Origin: an uncultured Prevotellaceae bacterium
GTDB taxonomy: Bacteria > Bacteroidota > Bacteroidia > Bacteroidales > Bacteroidaceae
DNA: 38,005 nt
Assembly: GCA_902785695.1 (NCBI GenBank)
Contig: CACZZQ010000021.1
Span: 1-38,005, forward strand
Direction of reading: 5' to 3'
Below, piece by piece: positions 17,401 through 24,161 of the stretch (within the stretch, counting starts at the first letter, position 1; every line of letters begins with the position of its first letter). The notes under the pieces are model-generated. The model did not search any database, was not told the DNA's origin, and worked only from the letters and a program-made list of their open reading frames with translations. Position numbers and translations under genes: made by a program.

Positions 17401-17594
17401 GCACCAGCACCATCTACGACATCAACTTCGCCACATCGCCTTCCGACTACCTTACTACGACTAATATCAGCAACACCAACACAACCAGACAAACTTCCAA
17501 CTACTTCTATACCCTACAAGGAATCCGAACCTCCACTACTCAAAAAGGAATCTACATCAACAGCAAAAATCACAAGAGCGTTATCATTCGATAA
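14469..17594 (+). CDS. Secreted GH127-family glycoside hydrolase (beta-L-arabinofuranosidase type) with extra C-terminal domains
   Basis: A 1041-residue secreted enzyme; signal peptide cleaved near HQACAQ (residue 22). The (alpha/alpha)6 catalytic domain runs from about 30 to 430, followed by beta-sandwich domains. The cysteine-based zinc active site of GH127 is complete: E337 in NSVNEHF as acid residue, E356 and C358 in PESCN, and C425-C426 in MWCCVG, the first being the expected nucleophile. Family members remove beta-L-arabinofuranosyl groups; some have other substrates, so specificity is open. About 300 further residues follow: a beta-domain (about 705-830), a second beta-domain (about 835-1000) and a C-terminal motif YTLQGIRT...KGIYI like that of the dockerin protein. 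It is the last gene of the operon begun by the metalloprotease, 12 bases behind DUF6850. Confidence 0.85.
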   Translation: MKLKLFLAGLLALCATHQACAQSELYPKHFDLEEVTLLDGPMKTAMELNIKVLLQYDVDRLLTPYVRQAGLADTQDKTSPYYQWLTKHPNFKNWGGDGFDLSGHVGGHYLSALALAYAACHDAETKEALKQRMEYMLRVMKDCQDAYDNDKEGLYGFIGGQPINDSWKQLYQGSTEAIGKNWGWVPFYCQHKILAGLRDAYLYGNNETAKEMFRKLSDWSVNLIAKVNADAFEGFLNCEHGGMNESMLDAYQIFGDKKYLTAAKKYTHKAMLNGMQTLNKSFLDGKHANTQVPKYIGMERIFEQDATATSYKKAAENFWTDVATNRTVCIGGNSVNEHFLSAANGSRYIDQPDGPESCNTNNMLKFSEMLADRTGDAKYTDFYEQAMWNHILSTQDPETGGYVYFTTLRPQGYRIYSVPNKGMWCCVGTGMENHSKYGHFIYTHDGKETLYVNLFTASRLASDDFIVTQETQFPYEAKTTLTIGKAGHYGIALRHPAWVGKDFGISINGQIAEDIEPQQGKASYVTITRDWQEGDKIEVALPMELRYEACPNYEDYIAFKYGPILLGANTTNGSEQLQNVYGGEGRMDHSPGAMGRQLNLLASPLLIGNRSDVLSRIKAQDLSKLTFTIDASREGVDTYKWTTLTLQPFYQIHHDRYMCYWYQQTPENFAKSDMALTEAANEALKNRTIDFVAPGEQQSEAGHEYNYSANSGKGTYNGESYRDAQSGGYVQFTLFNKDGISEGLAIMCRFTTADRGRVATLTVDGKKIADITIPEKVKKSENGFYNIEYPIPAELIKDSKGNVKTKFKVRLAATGSTPNPGLYYLRLVSGYVENADAYQFHATDWTTGDANRVAASKFTYDTEHNTITIKAGTGANNVALMMNYEGKDYTISQDQIYLVVRGTNLKTTIGASYLWWLNGINRGSQVAPASVNTITLDGIQQQVIAWNMSTSGLYDNFSDLRPSVCMGNTIFGLTSTTGTSTIYDINFATSPSDYLTTTNISNTNTTRQTSNYFYTLQGIRTSTTQKGIYINSKNHKSVIIR

Positions 17595-17762
17595 CCCCTT
17601 AGCCCATATTTCATCTTAAATTTTATGCCACGAGGTGAGTAATAGAACTCGTGTTCCAGAAGATTCCGAAGGACTATAAGCCATCCTTTACAGTTTAAAA
17701 CAGCTGGAACAGCAACTCAAAACAGCAGGGATAGCGGGCGAAACAGGACTTCTTTGTCAGCT
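17595..17762. other. 3' region of GH127, no gene seen
   Basis: No supported gene. It contains a weak inverted repeat CACGAG...CTCGTG (17632-17654). Only this and the palindrome array to its right stand out in the gap between the two convergent glycosidase genes. Confidence 0.4.
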
Positions 17763-17844
17763 GCCGACATAGGTCGACATATCTGCCGACCCGGGTCGGC
17801 AGATTGGCTGACCCGGGTCGGCAAATCGGCTGACCAAGGTCGGC
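17763..17844. repeat. Four 16-bp palindromes at exact 22-bp spacing
   Basis: Units start at 17763, 17785, 17807 and 17829. The second is the perfect palindrome GCCGACCCGGGTCGGC; the others differ from it at up to four positions but keep the dyad (GCCGACATAGGTCGAC, GCTGACCCGGGTCGGC, GCTGACCAAGGTCGGC). Spacers are 6 bases each (ATATCT, AGATTG, AAATCG). The array lies between the 3' ends of GH127 and GH28. Spacers are far too short for a CRISPR. It could be a REP-like 3' element, a multi-site operator or the structured start of a small RNA. Confidence 0.8.
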
Positions 17845-17850
17845 TGGTTG

Positions 17851-17880
17851 CAAAGTTACGCGGAACGTGTGGGCGACAAA
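17851..17880 (-). promoter_or_regulatory. Promoter reading leftwards into the palindrome array
   Basis: TTTG (17880-17877), 18 bases, then TAACTTTG (17858-17851) on the minus strand. It lies 21 bases after the GH28 stop. Predicted start is near 17845, right at the edge of the fourth palindrome; no protein gene follows on this strand. Confidence 0.5.
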
Positions 17881-17900
17881 CTTAAAAGACTAAGCCATTC

Positions 17901-19370
17901 TTATTTATACAACGTGACGTTCACGTTCTTCTTTGTGATGTTCCTACTGTAATTGAAGGTGGCATCGTGACGGGCAGAGATATTGATATTCTCGAGGTTG
18001 ATACCATCGATGGGCATTTCGGGCAGTCCGTTAAACTCCATCGCGAAGCCTGCATGATAGCAGTTGACGTTGCGGATGTCTATATGACGAAAGATGGGGG
18101 TCTCTTCGGTTACTGGCTCGGCAACCACCTCCTTGTTGTTGTCGCCGTCAGCCAAAGCCTCAGCCACAGACTTTCCACCATAGTACATATTGAAGGTAAG
18201 GGCATAGGTGGCAATGTCGCTCATCGAGATGCCGTCGATAAAGATGTTTTCCACAATACCCCCGCGTCCACGGGTGGACTTGAAGCGCAGGCCAACGTCG
18301 GTTCCCACGAACTGACAGTTCTTGACAGAGATATTCCTGACGCCACCACTCATCTCAGAACCTACAACGAAACCTCCATGACCAGCAAAGACAGTGCAAC
18401 CATCTACCACCACATTCTCGCAGGGAATGCCGCGACGGCGCCCATCGGCATCCTTACCGCTCTTGATGCAGATACCATCGTCGCCGGCATCGAAGCGCGA
18501 ATTAATGATCAGTGCATTCTTACACGACTCCAGGTCGAGGGCATCGCCGTTCTGGGCGTATGCGGGATTGCGCACCAGCACCTGGTCGATGATGACATTC
18601 TCGCACATCAGCGGATGAAGGTTCCATGCGGGTGAGTTCTGGAAGATAACACCTTGAAGCAACACGTTCTTACAGCCTACGAGGCTCACCATCACAGGGC
18701 GCAGGAAACGCTTCACGGCATTCCATTCCTCATCGGTCTGCGCATTGGGTACGTTCATATTGGCACCCTGTTCGCCCTTGGCATATCCCTCGGATGGCAC
18801 CCAGTAGCCTTTCTTCATCTCCATGCTGCCTGGCTGTGACAAGAGGCGATTCCAATGGCTTTCAGTGACCTTGGCTTTCTTCACAGGACGCCAGTACTGG
18901 CCGTTGCCGTCGATAACGCCATCGCCCGTGATACTGATATTGGCGGCACCATTGGCACTGAGGGGCGACTGGCAGCGACGGGTGTCAAGTCCCTCGAACG
19001 AGGTCTTGATAAGCGGATAGAGATTCTCGTCGGGAGCGAAAAGCACCACGGCACCTTTCTCCAAATGGAAATCGATATTTGATTTCAGCACAATAGGCCC
19101 CGTGAGCCACACGCCACGAGGCACGATGAGGTGTCCCCCACCCTGCTGGCTCAGCGCATCGATGGCCTTGGCAAAGGATTCTGTACAGAGATGCAAGCCC
19201 GTGGGATCGGCCTGAAAATCGGATAGGAGGACCTGACGGTCGGGTATTACGGGAGCCTCAACTTGCTGCATGGCAAAGGGCAGGTTGGCAGTATACTGCT
19301 TATAGGGATTGGTTGCCGACATACACACGACGAGTGTCAACAGGATAAGAGTCAGAACATTTCGCTTCAT
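17901..19370 (-). CDS. GH28 polygalacturonase-type glycosidase, secreted
   Basis: Hydrolyses galacturonan-type pectin. The 489-residue protein has a signal peptide (MKRNVLTLILLTLVVCMSA) and a right-handed beta-helix. GH28 signatures appear in order: QNGDALDLES, DAGDDGICIKSGKD with the catalytic aspartate pair, GHGGFVVGSEM with the conserved G-H-G histidine, and RFKSTRGRGG for the R-I-K motif. All catalytic residues are present, and length fits bacterial exo-acting members. It is a single-gene unit with its own promoter, divergent from relA. Together with the KDG kinase at 21746 and the galacturonokinase-like gene at 35319 it indicates use of galacturonate. Confidence 0.9.
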   Translation of the reverse strand: MKRNVLTLILLTLVVCMSATNPYKQYTANLPFAMQQVEAPVIPDRQVLLSDFQADPTGLHLCTESFAKAIDALSQQGGGHLIVPRGVWLTGPIVLKSNIDFHLEKGAVVLFAPDENLYPLIKTSFEGLDTRRCQSPLSANGAANISITGDGVIDGNGQYWRPVKKAKVTESHWNRLLSQPGSMEMKKGYWVPSEGYAKGEQGANMNVPNAQTDEEWNAVKRFLRPVMVSLVGCKNVLLQGVIFQNSPAWNLHPLMCENVIIDQVLVRNPAYAQNGDALDLESCKNALIINSRFDAGDDGICIKSGKDADGRRRGIPCENVVVDGCTVFAGHGGFVVGSEMSGGVRNISVKNCQFVGTDVGLRFKSTRGRGGIVENIFIDGISMSDIATYALTFNMYYGGKSVAEALADGDNNKEVVAEPVTEETPIFRHIDIRNVNCYHAGFAMEFNGLPEMPIDGINLENINISARHDATFNYSRNITKKNVNVTLYK

Positions 19371-19402
19371 TTGATTTCAATTTTAGTTTTTAGTTAGTGG
19401 TG

Positions 19403-19432
19403 CAAAGGTAATGAAAAAACAGTAAATTGCAA
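19403..19432 (-). promoter_or_regulatory. Promoter of the GH28 gene
   Basis: TTG(C) (19432-19430), 19 bases, then TACCTTTG (19410-19403), 32 bases before the GH28 ATG. Confidence 0.6.
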
Positions 19433-19485
19433 CAGAATTTACTTTTTTTTTGAGAAATCATGAACGGAATATCGCAGAAAAATGG

Positions 19486-19493
19486 TAATTTTG
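19486..19493 (+). promoter_or_regulatory. -7 element ahead of relA
   Basis: TAATTTTG fits the -7 consensus, but no good TTTG lies at the proper distance upstream. If used, the start falls near 19500, which favours ATG 19520 over the upstream ATG 19460. Confidence 0.4.
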
Positions 19494-19519
19494 CCATCGA
19501 AAAGGACGTTTTTGTGGAT

Positions 19520-21739
19520 ATGACCGAGCATTTTGAGTTTACTATAGAAGAAAGAGACCTGGCACTGACGCTCTATGCGGAGCTGAAGGAGAAGATAGTC
19601 CAGTCGCTGGAAGACGACGACGAGAGCCGCATACGCACCCACTTGCTTCATGCCATTGAGCAGAACCAGGTGAAGCGCGACGTGTTTGGGCTCAACCCCA
19701 TAGTCAGGAGCCTGCAAACAGCACTGCTGGTGGTTGAAGAGATAGGCCTGAAGCGCGATGCCGTGATGGCCATCCTGCTGAACCCTAGCGTAGAGGCTGG
19801 CTTCCTGACCGTCGACGAAGTAAGCGTGTCCTACGGTTCACCCGTAGGAAGAATACTCCACGGCCTGCAGCGCATACAGGATCTGTATCAGAAGAATCCC
19901 GTCATCGAAAGCGAGAACTTCCGCAACCTGCTGCTCTCGTTTGCCGAGGATATGCGTGTGATCCTGATCATGATTGCCGACCGCGTGAACCTGATGCGAC
20001 AGATTCGCGATACCGACAACGAGGAGGCCAAACGGCGAGTGAGCGAAGAGGCGGCCTATCTGTATGCGCCACTGGCTCACAAACTGGGTCTCTACAAGAT
20101 GAAGAGCGAACTGGAAGACCTGTCGCTGAAATACCTGGAGCCCGATGCCTACTATCACATCAAGGAGAAGCTGAACGCCACGAAGCAGGTGCGCGATGCC
20201 TATATCAGCCAGTTTATTGGGCCTATAGAAAAGAAGCTGAAAGAGGCCGGACTGAAGTTCCACATGAAGGGGCGCACGAAGAGCATACACTCCATCTGGC
20301 AGAAGATGAAGAAGCAGAAATGCGAGTTCGAGGGCGTGTACGACCTCTTTGCCATACGCATCATCATAGACTGTGAGCCTGAGAAGGAGAAACAACAATG
20401 CTGGCAGACGTTCGCCATCATCACCGATATGTACACCTCGAACCCCAAGCGTATGCGCGACTGGCTCAGCGTGCCAAAATCGAATGGCTACGAGAGTCTG
20501 CACATCACCGTGCTGGGACCTGAGAAGAAATGGGTAGAGGTGCAGATACGCACAGAGCGGATGGACGAGGTGGCCGAGCGAGGCATCGCCGCCCACTGGC
20601 GATACAAAGGCGTGAAGGCCGAGGGTGGCGGCATGGACGAATGGCTGAACGGCATACGGCAGATGCTGGAAAGTGCCAGCGGTATGGAGGCGATGGATCA
20701 GTTCCGCATGGACCTCTACGACGACGAGATATACGTCTTCACCCCCAAGGGCGACCTGCTGAAATTCCCCAAAGGGGCTACGGTGCTGGATATGGCCTAC
20801 CACATCCACTCGAAGGTAGGCTCGGCTTGCACGGGCGCGCGTATAAATAATAAGGTGGTGACCTTCCGTCAGGAGCTCCATTCTGGCGACCAAGTGGAAA
20901 TCCTTACCTCATCAACGCAATACCCCAAGCAGGAATGGCTCAACATCGTGAAGACCTCAAGGGCCAAGGCGAAGATTCGTCTGGCACTGAAGGAGACCCA
21001 ACAAAAGGAGGCCTTGATGGTGAAGGAGATGCTGGAGCGCAAGTTCAAGAACCGCAAGATAGAACAGGACGAGAGCCTGATGATGCGCACGATGAAGAAG
21101 CTGGGCTACAAAGAGGCCAGCGACTTCTATCGCGATATTGCCCACGAAGCGCTCGACGTGCAGACAGTGTTCGACAAATACCTGGAACTGCAACAGGGGG
21201 AGAAGGTGATTACAGGCGATAATCAGGCACGATCGGCAGAAGAGTTTGAGTTTGACAACTCTCAACTTTCAACTCTCAACTCTCAACTTTCATCGGATGT
21301 ACTCGTCATCGGACAGGATCTGAAAGGCGTGGATTATCAGTTGGCCAAATGCTGCAATCCCATTTATGGTGACCAGGTCTTTGGATTTGTCACCATCAGC
21401 GGAGGCATCAAGATCCATCGCTGCGACTGTCCCAACGCCCCAGAGATGCGCCGCCGCTTCGGCTACCGTATCGTCAAGGCGAAATGGAGTGGAAAAGGTT
21501 CCAGCCAGTATGCCATCACCTTGCGCATCATCGGCAATGATGACCTGGGCATTGTGAACAACCTCACCTCAATCATTTCGAAGGACGAGAAGCTGATACT
21601 GCGTAATATCAATATCGACTCGAACGACGGACTGTTCAGAGGCACGCTGACCATCATGATCAACGACAACACCCGACTGGAAGCACTCATCAAGAAACTG
21701 CGCACCGTCAAGGGCGTGAAGCAAGTAGAAAGAATTTAA
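19520..21739 (+). CDS. relA: (p)ppGpp synthetase, RelA/SpoT family
   Basis: Makes (p)ppGpp during the stringent response. Domains in the 739-residue form: HD-hydrolase fold (about 60-200), synthetase (about 240-350; GRTKSIHSIWQKM, KSNGYESLH, VEVQIRTERM), TGS (about 400-465), helical region, zinc-binding region (AKCCNPIYGD, IHRCDCPN, about 605-640) and ACT (about 660-739). In the hydrolase fold the H-D pair is replaced (AILLNPSVEAG, about residues 84-94), so hydrolysis is probably lost, while the synthetase motif is RMRD, nearer the R-x-K-D type of bifunctional enzymes than E-x-D-D of monofunctional RelA. A tandem tract is translated in frame at about residues 579-591. ATG 19520 matches family N-termini; ATG 19460 is the alternative. 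KDG kinase follows after 6 bases. Confidence 0.92.
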   Translation: MTEHFEFTIEERDLALTLYAELKEKIVQSLEDDDESRIRTHLLHAIEQNQVKRDVFGLNPIVRSLQTALLVVEEIGLKRDAVMAILLNPSVEAGFLTVDEVSVSYGSPVGRILHGLQRIQDLYQKNPVIESENFRNLLLSFAEDMRVILIMIADRVNLMRQIRDTDNEEAKRRVSEEAAYLYAPLAHKLGLYKMKSELEDLSLKYLEPDAYYHIKEKLNATKQVRDAYISQFIGPIEKKLKEAGLKFHMKGRTKSIHSIWQKMKKQKCEFEGVYDLFAIRIIIDCEPEKEKQQCWQTFAIITDMYTSNPKRMRDWLSVPKSNGYESLHITVLGPEKKWVEVQIRTERMDEVAERGIAAHWRYKGVKAEGGGMDEWLNGIRQMLESASGMEAMDQFRMDLYDDEIYVFTPKGDLLKFPKGATVLDMAYHIHSKVGSACTGARINNKVVTFRQELHSGDQVEILTSSTQYPKQEWLNIVKTSRAKAKIRLALKETQQKEALMVKEMLERKFKNRKIEQDESLMMRTMKKLGYKEASDFYRDIAHEALDVQTVFDKYLELQQGEKVITGDNQARSAEEFEFDNSQLSTLNSQLSSDVLVIGQDLKGVDYQLAKCCNPIYGDQVFGFVTISGGIKIHRCDCPNAPEMRRRFGYRIVKAKWSGKGSSQYAITLRIIGNDDLGIVNNLTSIISKDEKLILRNINIDSNDGLFRGTLTIMINDNTRLEALIKKLRTVKGVKQVERI
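21255..21293 (+). repeat. CAACTCT/CAACTTT heptamer tract inside relA
   Basis: About five CAACTTT/CAACTCT heptamers, read in frame as NSQLSTLNSQLSS between the helical and zinc-binding regions of RelA. It adds about 13 residues that homologues are not expected to have. Confidence 0.7.
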
Positions 21740-21745
21740 AACAAT

Positions 21746-22807
21746 ATGACACAAAAATTCGTAACCTTCGGAGAACTGTTACTCCGCTTTTCAAAACTAG
21801 ACCATCAACGGCTGTCGCAAGGCGACTATTTCACCAGCAAATACGGCGGCAGCGAGGCAAACGTAGCCGTATCGCTGGCTACGCTGGGTAACCATGTACA
21901 GTATATCACCCGACTGCCCAACACACCTGTGGGACACGCCGGTGCACAGAACCTGATGCAACTGGGCGTTGACTGCCGACACATTCAGTGGGGTGGACAG
22001 CGTATCGGCTCCTACTATATGGAACCCGCAGCTGGTATGCGCTCAGCAAAGGTGATTTACGACAGGGCTAACTCAGCCTGTTCAGAACTGAAACCAGGCA
22101 TGATACCCTGGCGCGAGATACTGAAGGATGCCAGCGTGCTCCACGTGTCAGGCATCACAGCAGCCATCTCGCAAAGCTCGGCTGATGCCACCTTCGAGGC
22201 ACTCGACATAGCCGACGAACTGGGTGTCAAGGTGGCCTTCGACATCAACTACCGCAAGAACCTGTGGCAATACGGGGCCGATCCACGCGAAACGCTGAAG
22301 CGGATGCTCTCGCGCTGCGACCTGATGTTTGGCGATGCCATCGAGTTTGAATGGATATGTCAGCGTAAGCAACCACCTTTCACAGCCATTGACAGCAACT
22401 TTGAGATGCAGATGGACGAATACCGCGAATGGTTCGATGACCTGCACCGCGTGTTCCCCCGCTGCCGCAAGTGGCTCATGGGTATGCGCAACATGGTGGC
22501 CTCAAACCATCATCTGCTTACCGCCCTGCTATTCACCAGTGATGACGGTCAGAACTACGACCTGCTGAAAGCCCCTATCTACGATATCAACGGTGTGGTA
22601 GACCCCTCAGGCGTAGGAGATGCCTTCATGGCAGGACTACTGCACAGCGTCTATGCCTGTCCTGACGACAATCAGTTGCAACTGGACTATGCACTGGCAG
22701 CCTCAACGCTGAAGAACACCATCCCCGGCGACTTCAATCTATCAAACGACGAAGAGATCAAAAGCGTGATTTACGACAAAACCGTTAAGATAAAAGAGTA
22801 TATCTGA
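21746..22807 (+). CDS. kdgK: PfkB-family sugar kinase, probable 2-dehydro-3-deoxygluconokinase
   Basis: Predicted to phosphorylate 2-keto-3-deoxygluconate to KDPG in uronate catabolism. The 353-residue ribokinase-fold protein has the N-terminal GEL...RFS and GGSEANVAVSLATLG signature and the C-terminal DPSGVGDAFMAGLLHS, with the catalytic aspartate and anion hole. Similar Bacteroidetes proteins are annotated as KDG kinases, but PfkB specificity is hard to read from sequence; fructokinase or another ketose kinase is possible. It starts 6 bases after relA, so it is probably co-transcribed with it. No KDPG aldolase gene is in the window. The nearby GH28 supports a uronate role. Confidence 0.75.
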   Translation: MTQKFVTFGELLLRFSKLDHQRLSQGDYFTSKYGGSEANVAVSLATLGNHVQYITRLPNTPVGHAGAQNLMQLGVDCRHIQWGGQRIGSYYMEPAAGMRSAKVIYDRANSACSELKPGMIPWREILKDASVLHVSGITAAISQSSADATFEALDIADELGVKVAFDINYRKNLWQYGADPRETLKRMLSRCDLMFGDAIEFEWICQRKQPPFTAIDSNFEMQMDEYREWFDDLHRVFPRCRKWLMGMRNMVASNHHLLTALLFTSDDGQNYDLLKAPIYDINGVVDPSGVGDAFMAGLLHSVYACPDDNQLQLDYALAASTLKNTIPGDFNLSNDEEIKSVIYDKTVKIKEYI

Positions 22808-22824
22808 ACAAAAACGCAGAAAAA

Positions 22825-22856
22825 TTTGGCAGTTTGCTTACAATTTGTTACCTTTG
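22825..22856 (+). promoter_or_regulatory. Promoter of ilvC
   Basis: TTTG (22825-22828), 20 bases, then TACCTTTG (22849-22856). Predicted start near 22863, giving a leader of about 146 bases. Confidence 0.75.
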
Positions 22857-22862
22857 CAAACA

Positions 22863-23008
22863 ATTTATCAATTTAGTCTCCCGTCGCATCCTCGAGCAGG
22901 GTGTGAGTGCATCAACAAGAAGACGGTGGTGAGCACCTAACGTCCGGCTCTCGTGTAGGACTGGCATGGTACACAGAGATAAGTATAACAATAAAAACAT
23001 AATTTATT
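22863..23008 (+). promoter_or_regulatory. Long ilvC leader with a short Trp-Trp open frame
   Basis: About 146 untranslated bases precede ilvC. They include a GTG-started frame at 22903-22932, read SASTRRRWW after the start, which ends in two Trp codons and TGA. The small pairings GGTG/CACC and GTCC/GGAC follow. The same frame is open further upstream and contains Ile, Leu and Val codons (NLVSRRILEQGV), but has no standard start there. An attenuator or riboswitch-like role is possible; no known motif was recognised. Confidence 0.35.
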
Positions 23009-24061
23009 ATGGCACAAATGGATTTTGGTGGCGTTATCGAAACTGTAGTCACCAGCAAGGAGTTCTCACTCGACAAAGCACGTGAAGTATTGAAAGACGA
23101 AGTCATCGCCGTCATCGGTTATGGCATTCAAGGACCTGGACAGGCCTGCAACCTGCGCGACAATGGATTCAACGTCATCGTTGGTCAGCGTCAGGGCAAG
23201 ACTTACGACAAAGCCGTAGCTGACGGATGGGTACCTGGCAAGACCCTTTTCTCTATTGAAGAGGCTGCCGAAAAAGGCACCATCCTCTGTATGTTGCTAA
23301 GCGATGCTGGTCAGATTCAGGTTTGGCCTACCATTAAGAAATATCTGAAGCCCGGCAAGACACTGTACTACAGCCACGGCTTCGCTATCAACTGGAGCGA
23401 TCGCACCGGCGTTATTCCTCCAAAGGATGTTGACGTGATTATGGTGGCTCCTAAGGGTTCTGGAACCTCTCTGCGTACCATGTTCTGCGAGGGTCGCGGA
23501 CTGAACTGCTCGTATGCTATCTATCAGGACGCTTCCGGCAAGGCAAAGGACAAGACGCTGGCCTTCGGTATCGGTATCGGTGCCGGCTATCTGTTTGAGA
23601 CAACCTTCCAGCGCGAGGCCACCTCAGACCTCACTGGCGAGCGCGGATCGCTGATGGGTGCTATCCAGGGCTTGCTGCTGGCACAATATGAGGTACTGCG
23701 CGAAAATGGCCATACACCATCAGAGGCCTTCAACGAGACCGTCGAAGAGCTCACACAGAGCCTTGGTCCGCTCTTCGGACAGAAGGGTATGGACTGGATG
23801 TATGCCAACTGCTCTACCACCGCACAGCGTGGCGCACTGGACTGGGCACCTCGTTTCCACGATGCCGTGAAGCCTGTAATGGAGTGGCTCTACTACTCAG
23901 TAAAGACTGGCAACGAAGCTCAGATCAGCATCGATTCCAACTCTAAGCCCGACTATCGTGCCGGTTTGGAGAAAGAGCTTGAGGCCATGCGCAATCAGGA
24001 GATGTGGCGCGCTGGTGAGACAGTACGTAAGCTGCGTCCTGAGAATCAGGAGGATATCTAA
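23009..24061 (+). CDS. ilvC: Ketol-acid reductoisomerase
   Basis: Second common step of isoleucine and valine synthesis: isomerises and reduces acetolactate/acetohydroxybutyrate with NAD(P)H and Mg2+. The 350-residue class I protein has the nucleotide-binding GYGIQGPGQACNLRDNG (about 38-54), a loop with GQRQGKTYDKA that sets NADPH/NADH preference, the SHGFAINW histidine motif (about 122-129) and the Mg2+ ligands in TSDLTGERGSLMG. The GIQGPGQA form of the loop is usual in Bacteroidetes, as I remember it. It is a single gene between its own promoter and a strong bidirectional terminator. No other branched-chain gene is adjacent. Confidence 0.95.
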   Translation: MAQMDFGGVIETVVTSKEFSLDKAREVLKDEVIAVIGYGIQGPGQACNLRDNGFNVIVGQRQGKTYDKAVADGWVPGKTLFSIEEAAEKGTILCMLLSDAGQIQVWPTIKKYLKPGKTLYYSHGFAINWSDRTGVIPPKDVDVIMVAPKGSGTSLRTMFCEGRGLNCSYAIYQDASGKAKDKTLAFGIGIGAGYLFETTFQREATSDLTGERGSLMGAIQGLLLAQYEVLRENGHTPSEAFNETVEELTQSLGPLFGQKGMDWMYANCSTTAQRGALDWAPRFHDAVKPVMEWLYYSVKTGNEAQISIDSNSKPDYRAGLEKELEAMRNQEMWRAGETVRKLRPENQEDI

Positions 24062-24087
24062 ACAATCAAGATTTACCAGATAATACT

Positions 24088-24131
24088 CAAAAAAAGTGTC
24101 GGGCTTCAACCAGTGAAACCCGACACTTTTT
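24088..24131. terminator. Bidirectional terminator between ilvC and the GH25 gene
   Basis: AGTGTCGGG (24095-24103) pairs with CCCGACACT (24119-24127), flanked by an A-run on the left and a T-run on the right, so it can end transcripts from both convergent genes. Confidence 0.9.
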
Positions 24132-24161
24132 CTTTCCCTTCAGCGAAGTCTAATGCGAAGT

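Noticed and set aside
16668-17492. Long minus-strand frame opposite GH127
   Set aside because: Codon pattern and domains support the plus strand; the reverse frame is a by-product of codon bias.
17763-17844. Considered as a short CRISPR array
   Set aside because: Repeats are palindromes 16 bases long with 6-base spacers; CRISPR spacers are normally about 30 bases and no cas gene is present.
14469-19370. Calling a classic Sus-type polysaccharide utilisation locus
   Set aside because: There is no SusD gene, no SusC/D pair and no hybrid two-component or anti-sigma regulator; GH28 lies on the other strand with its own promoter.
19838-20893. A 351-codon minus-strand frame opposite relA
   Set aside because: RelA domains are continuous on the plus strand; the reverse frame is low-complexity leucine/histidine-rich shadow.
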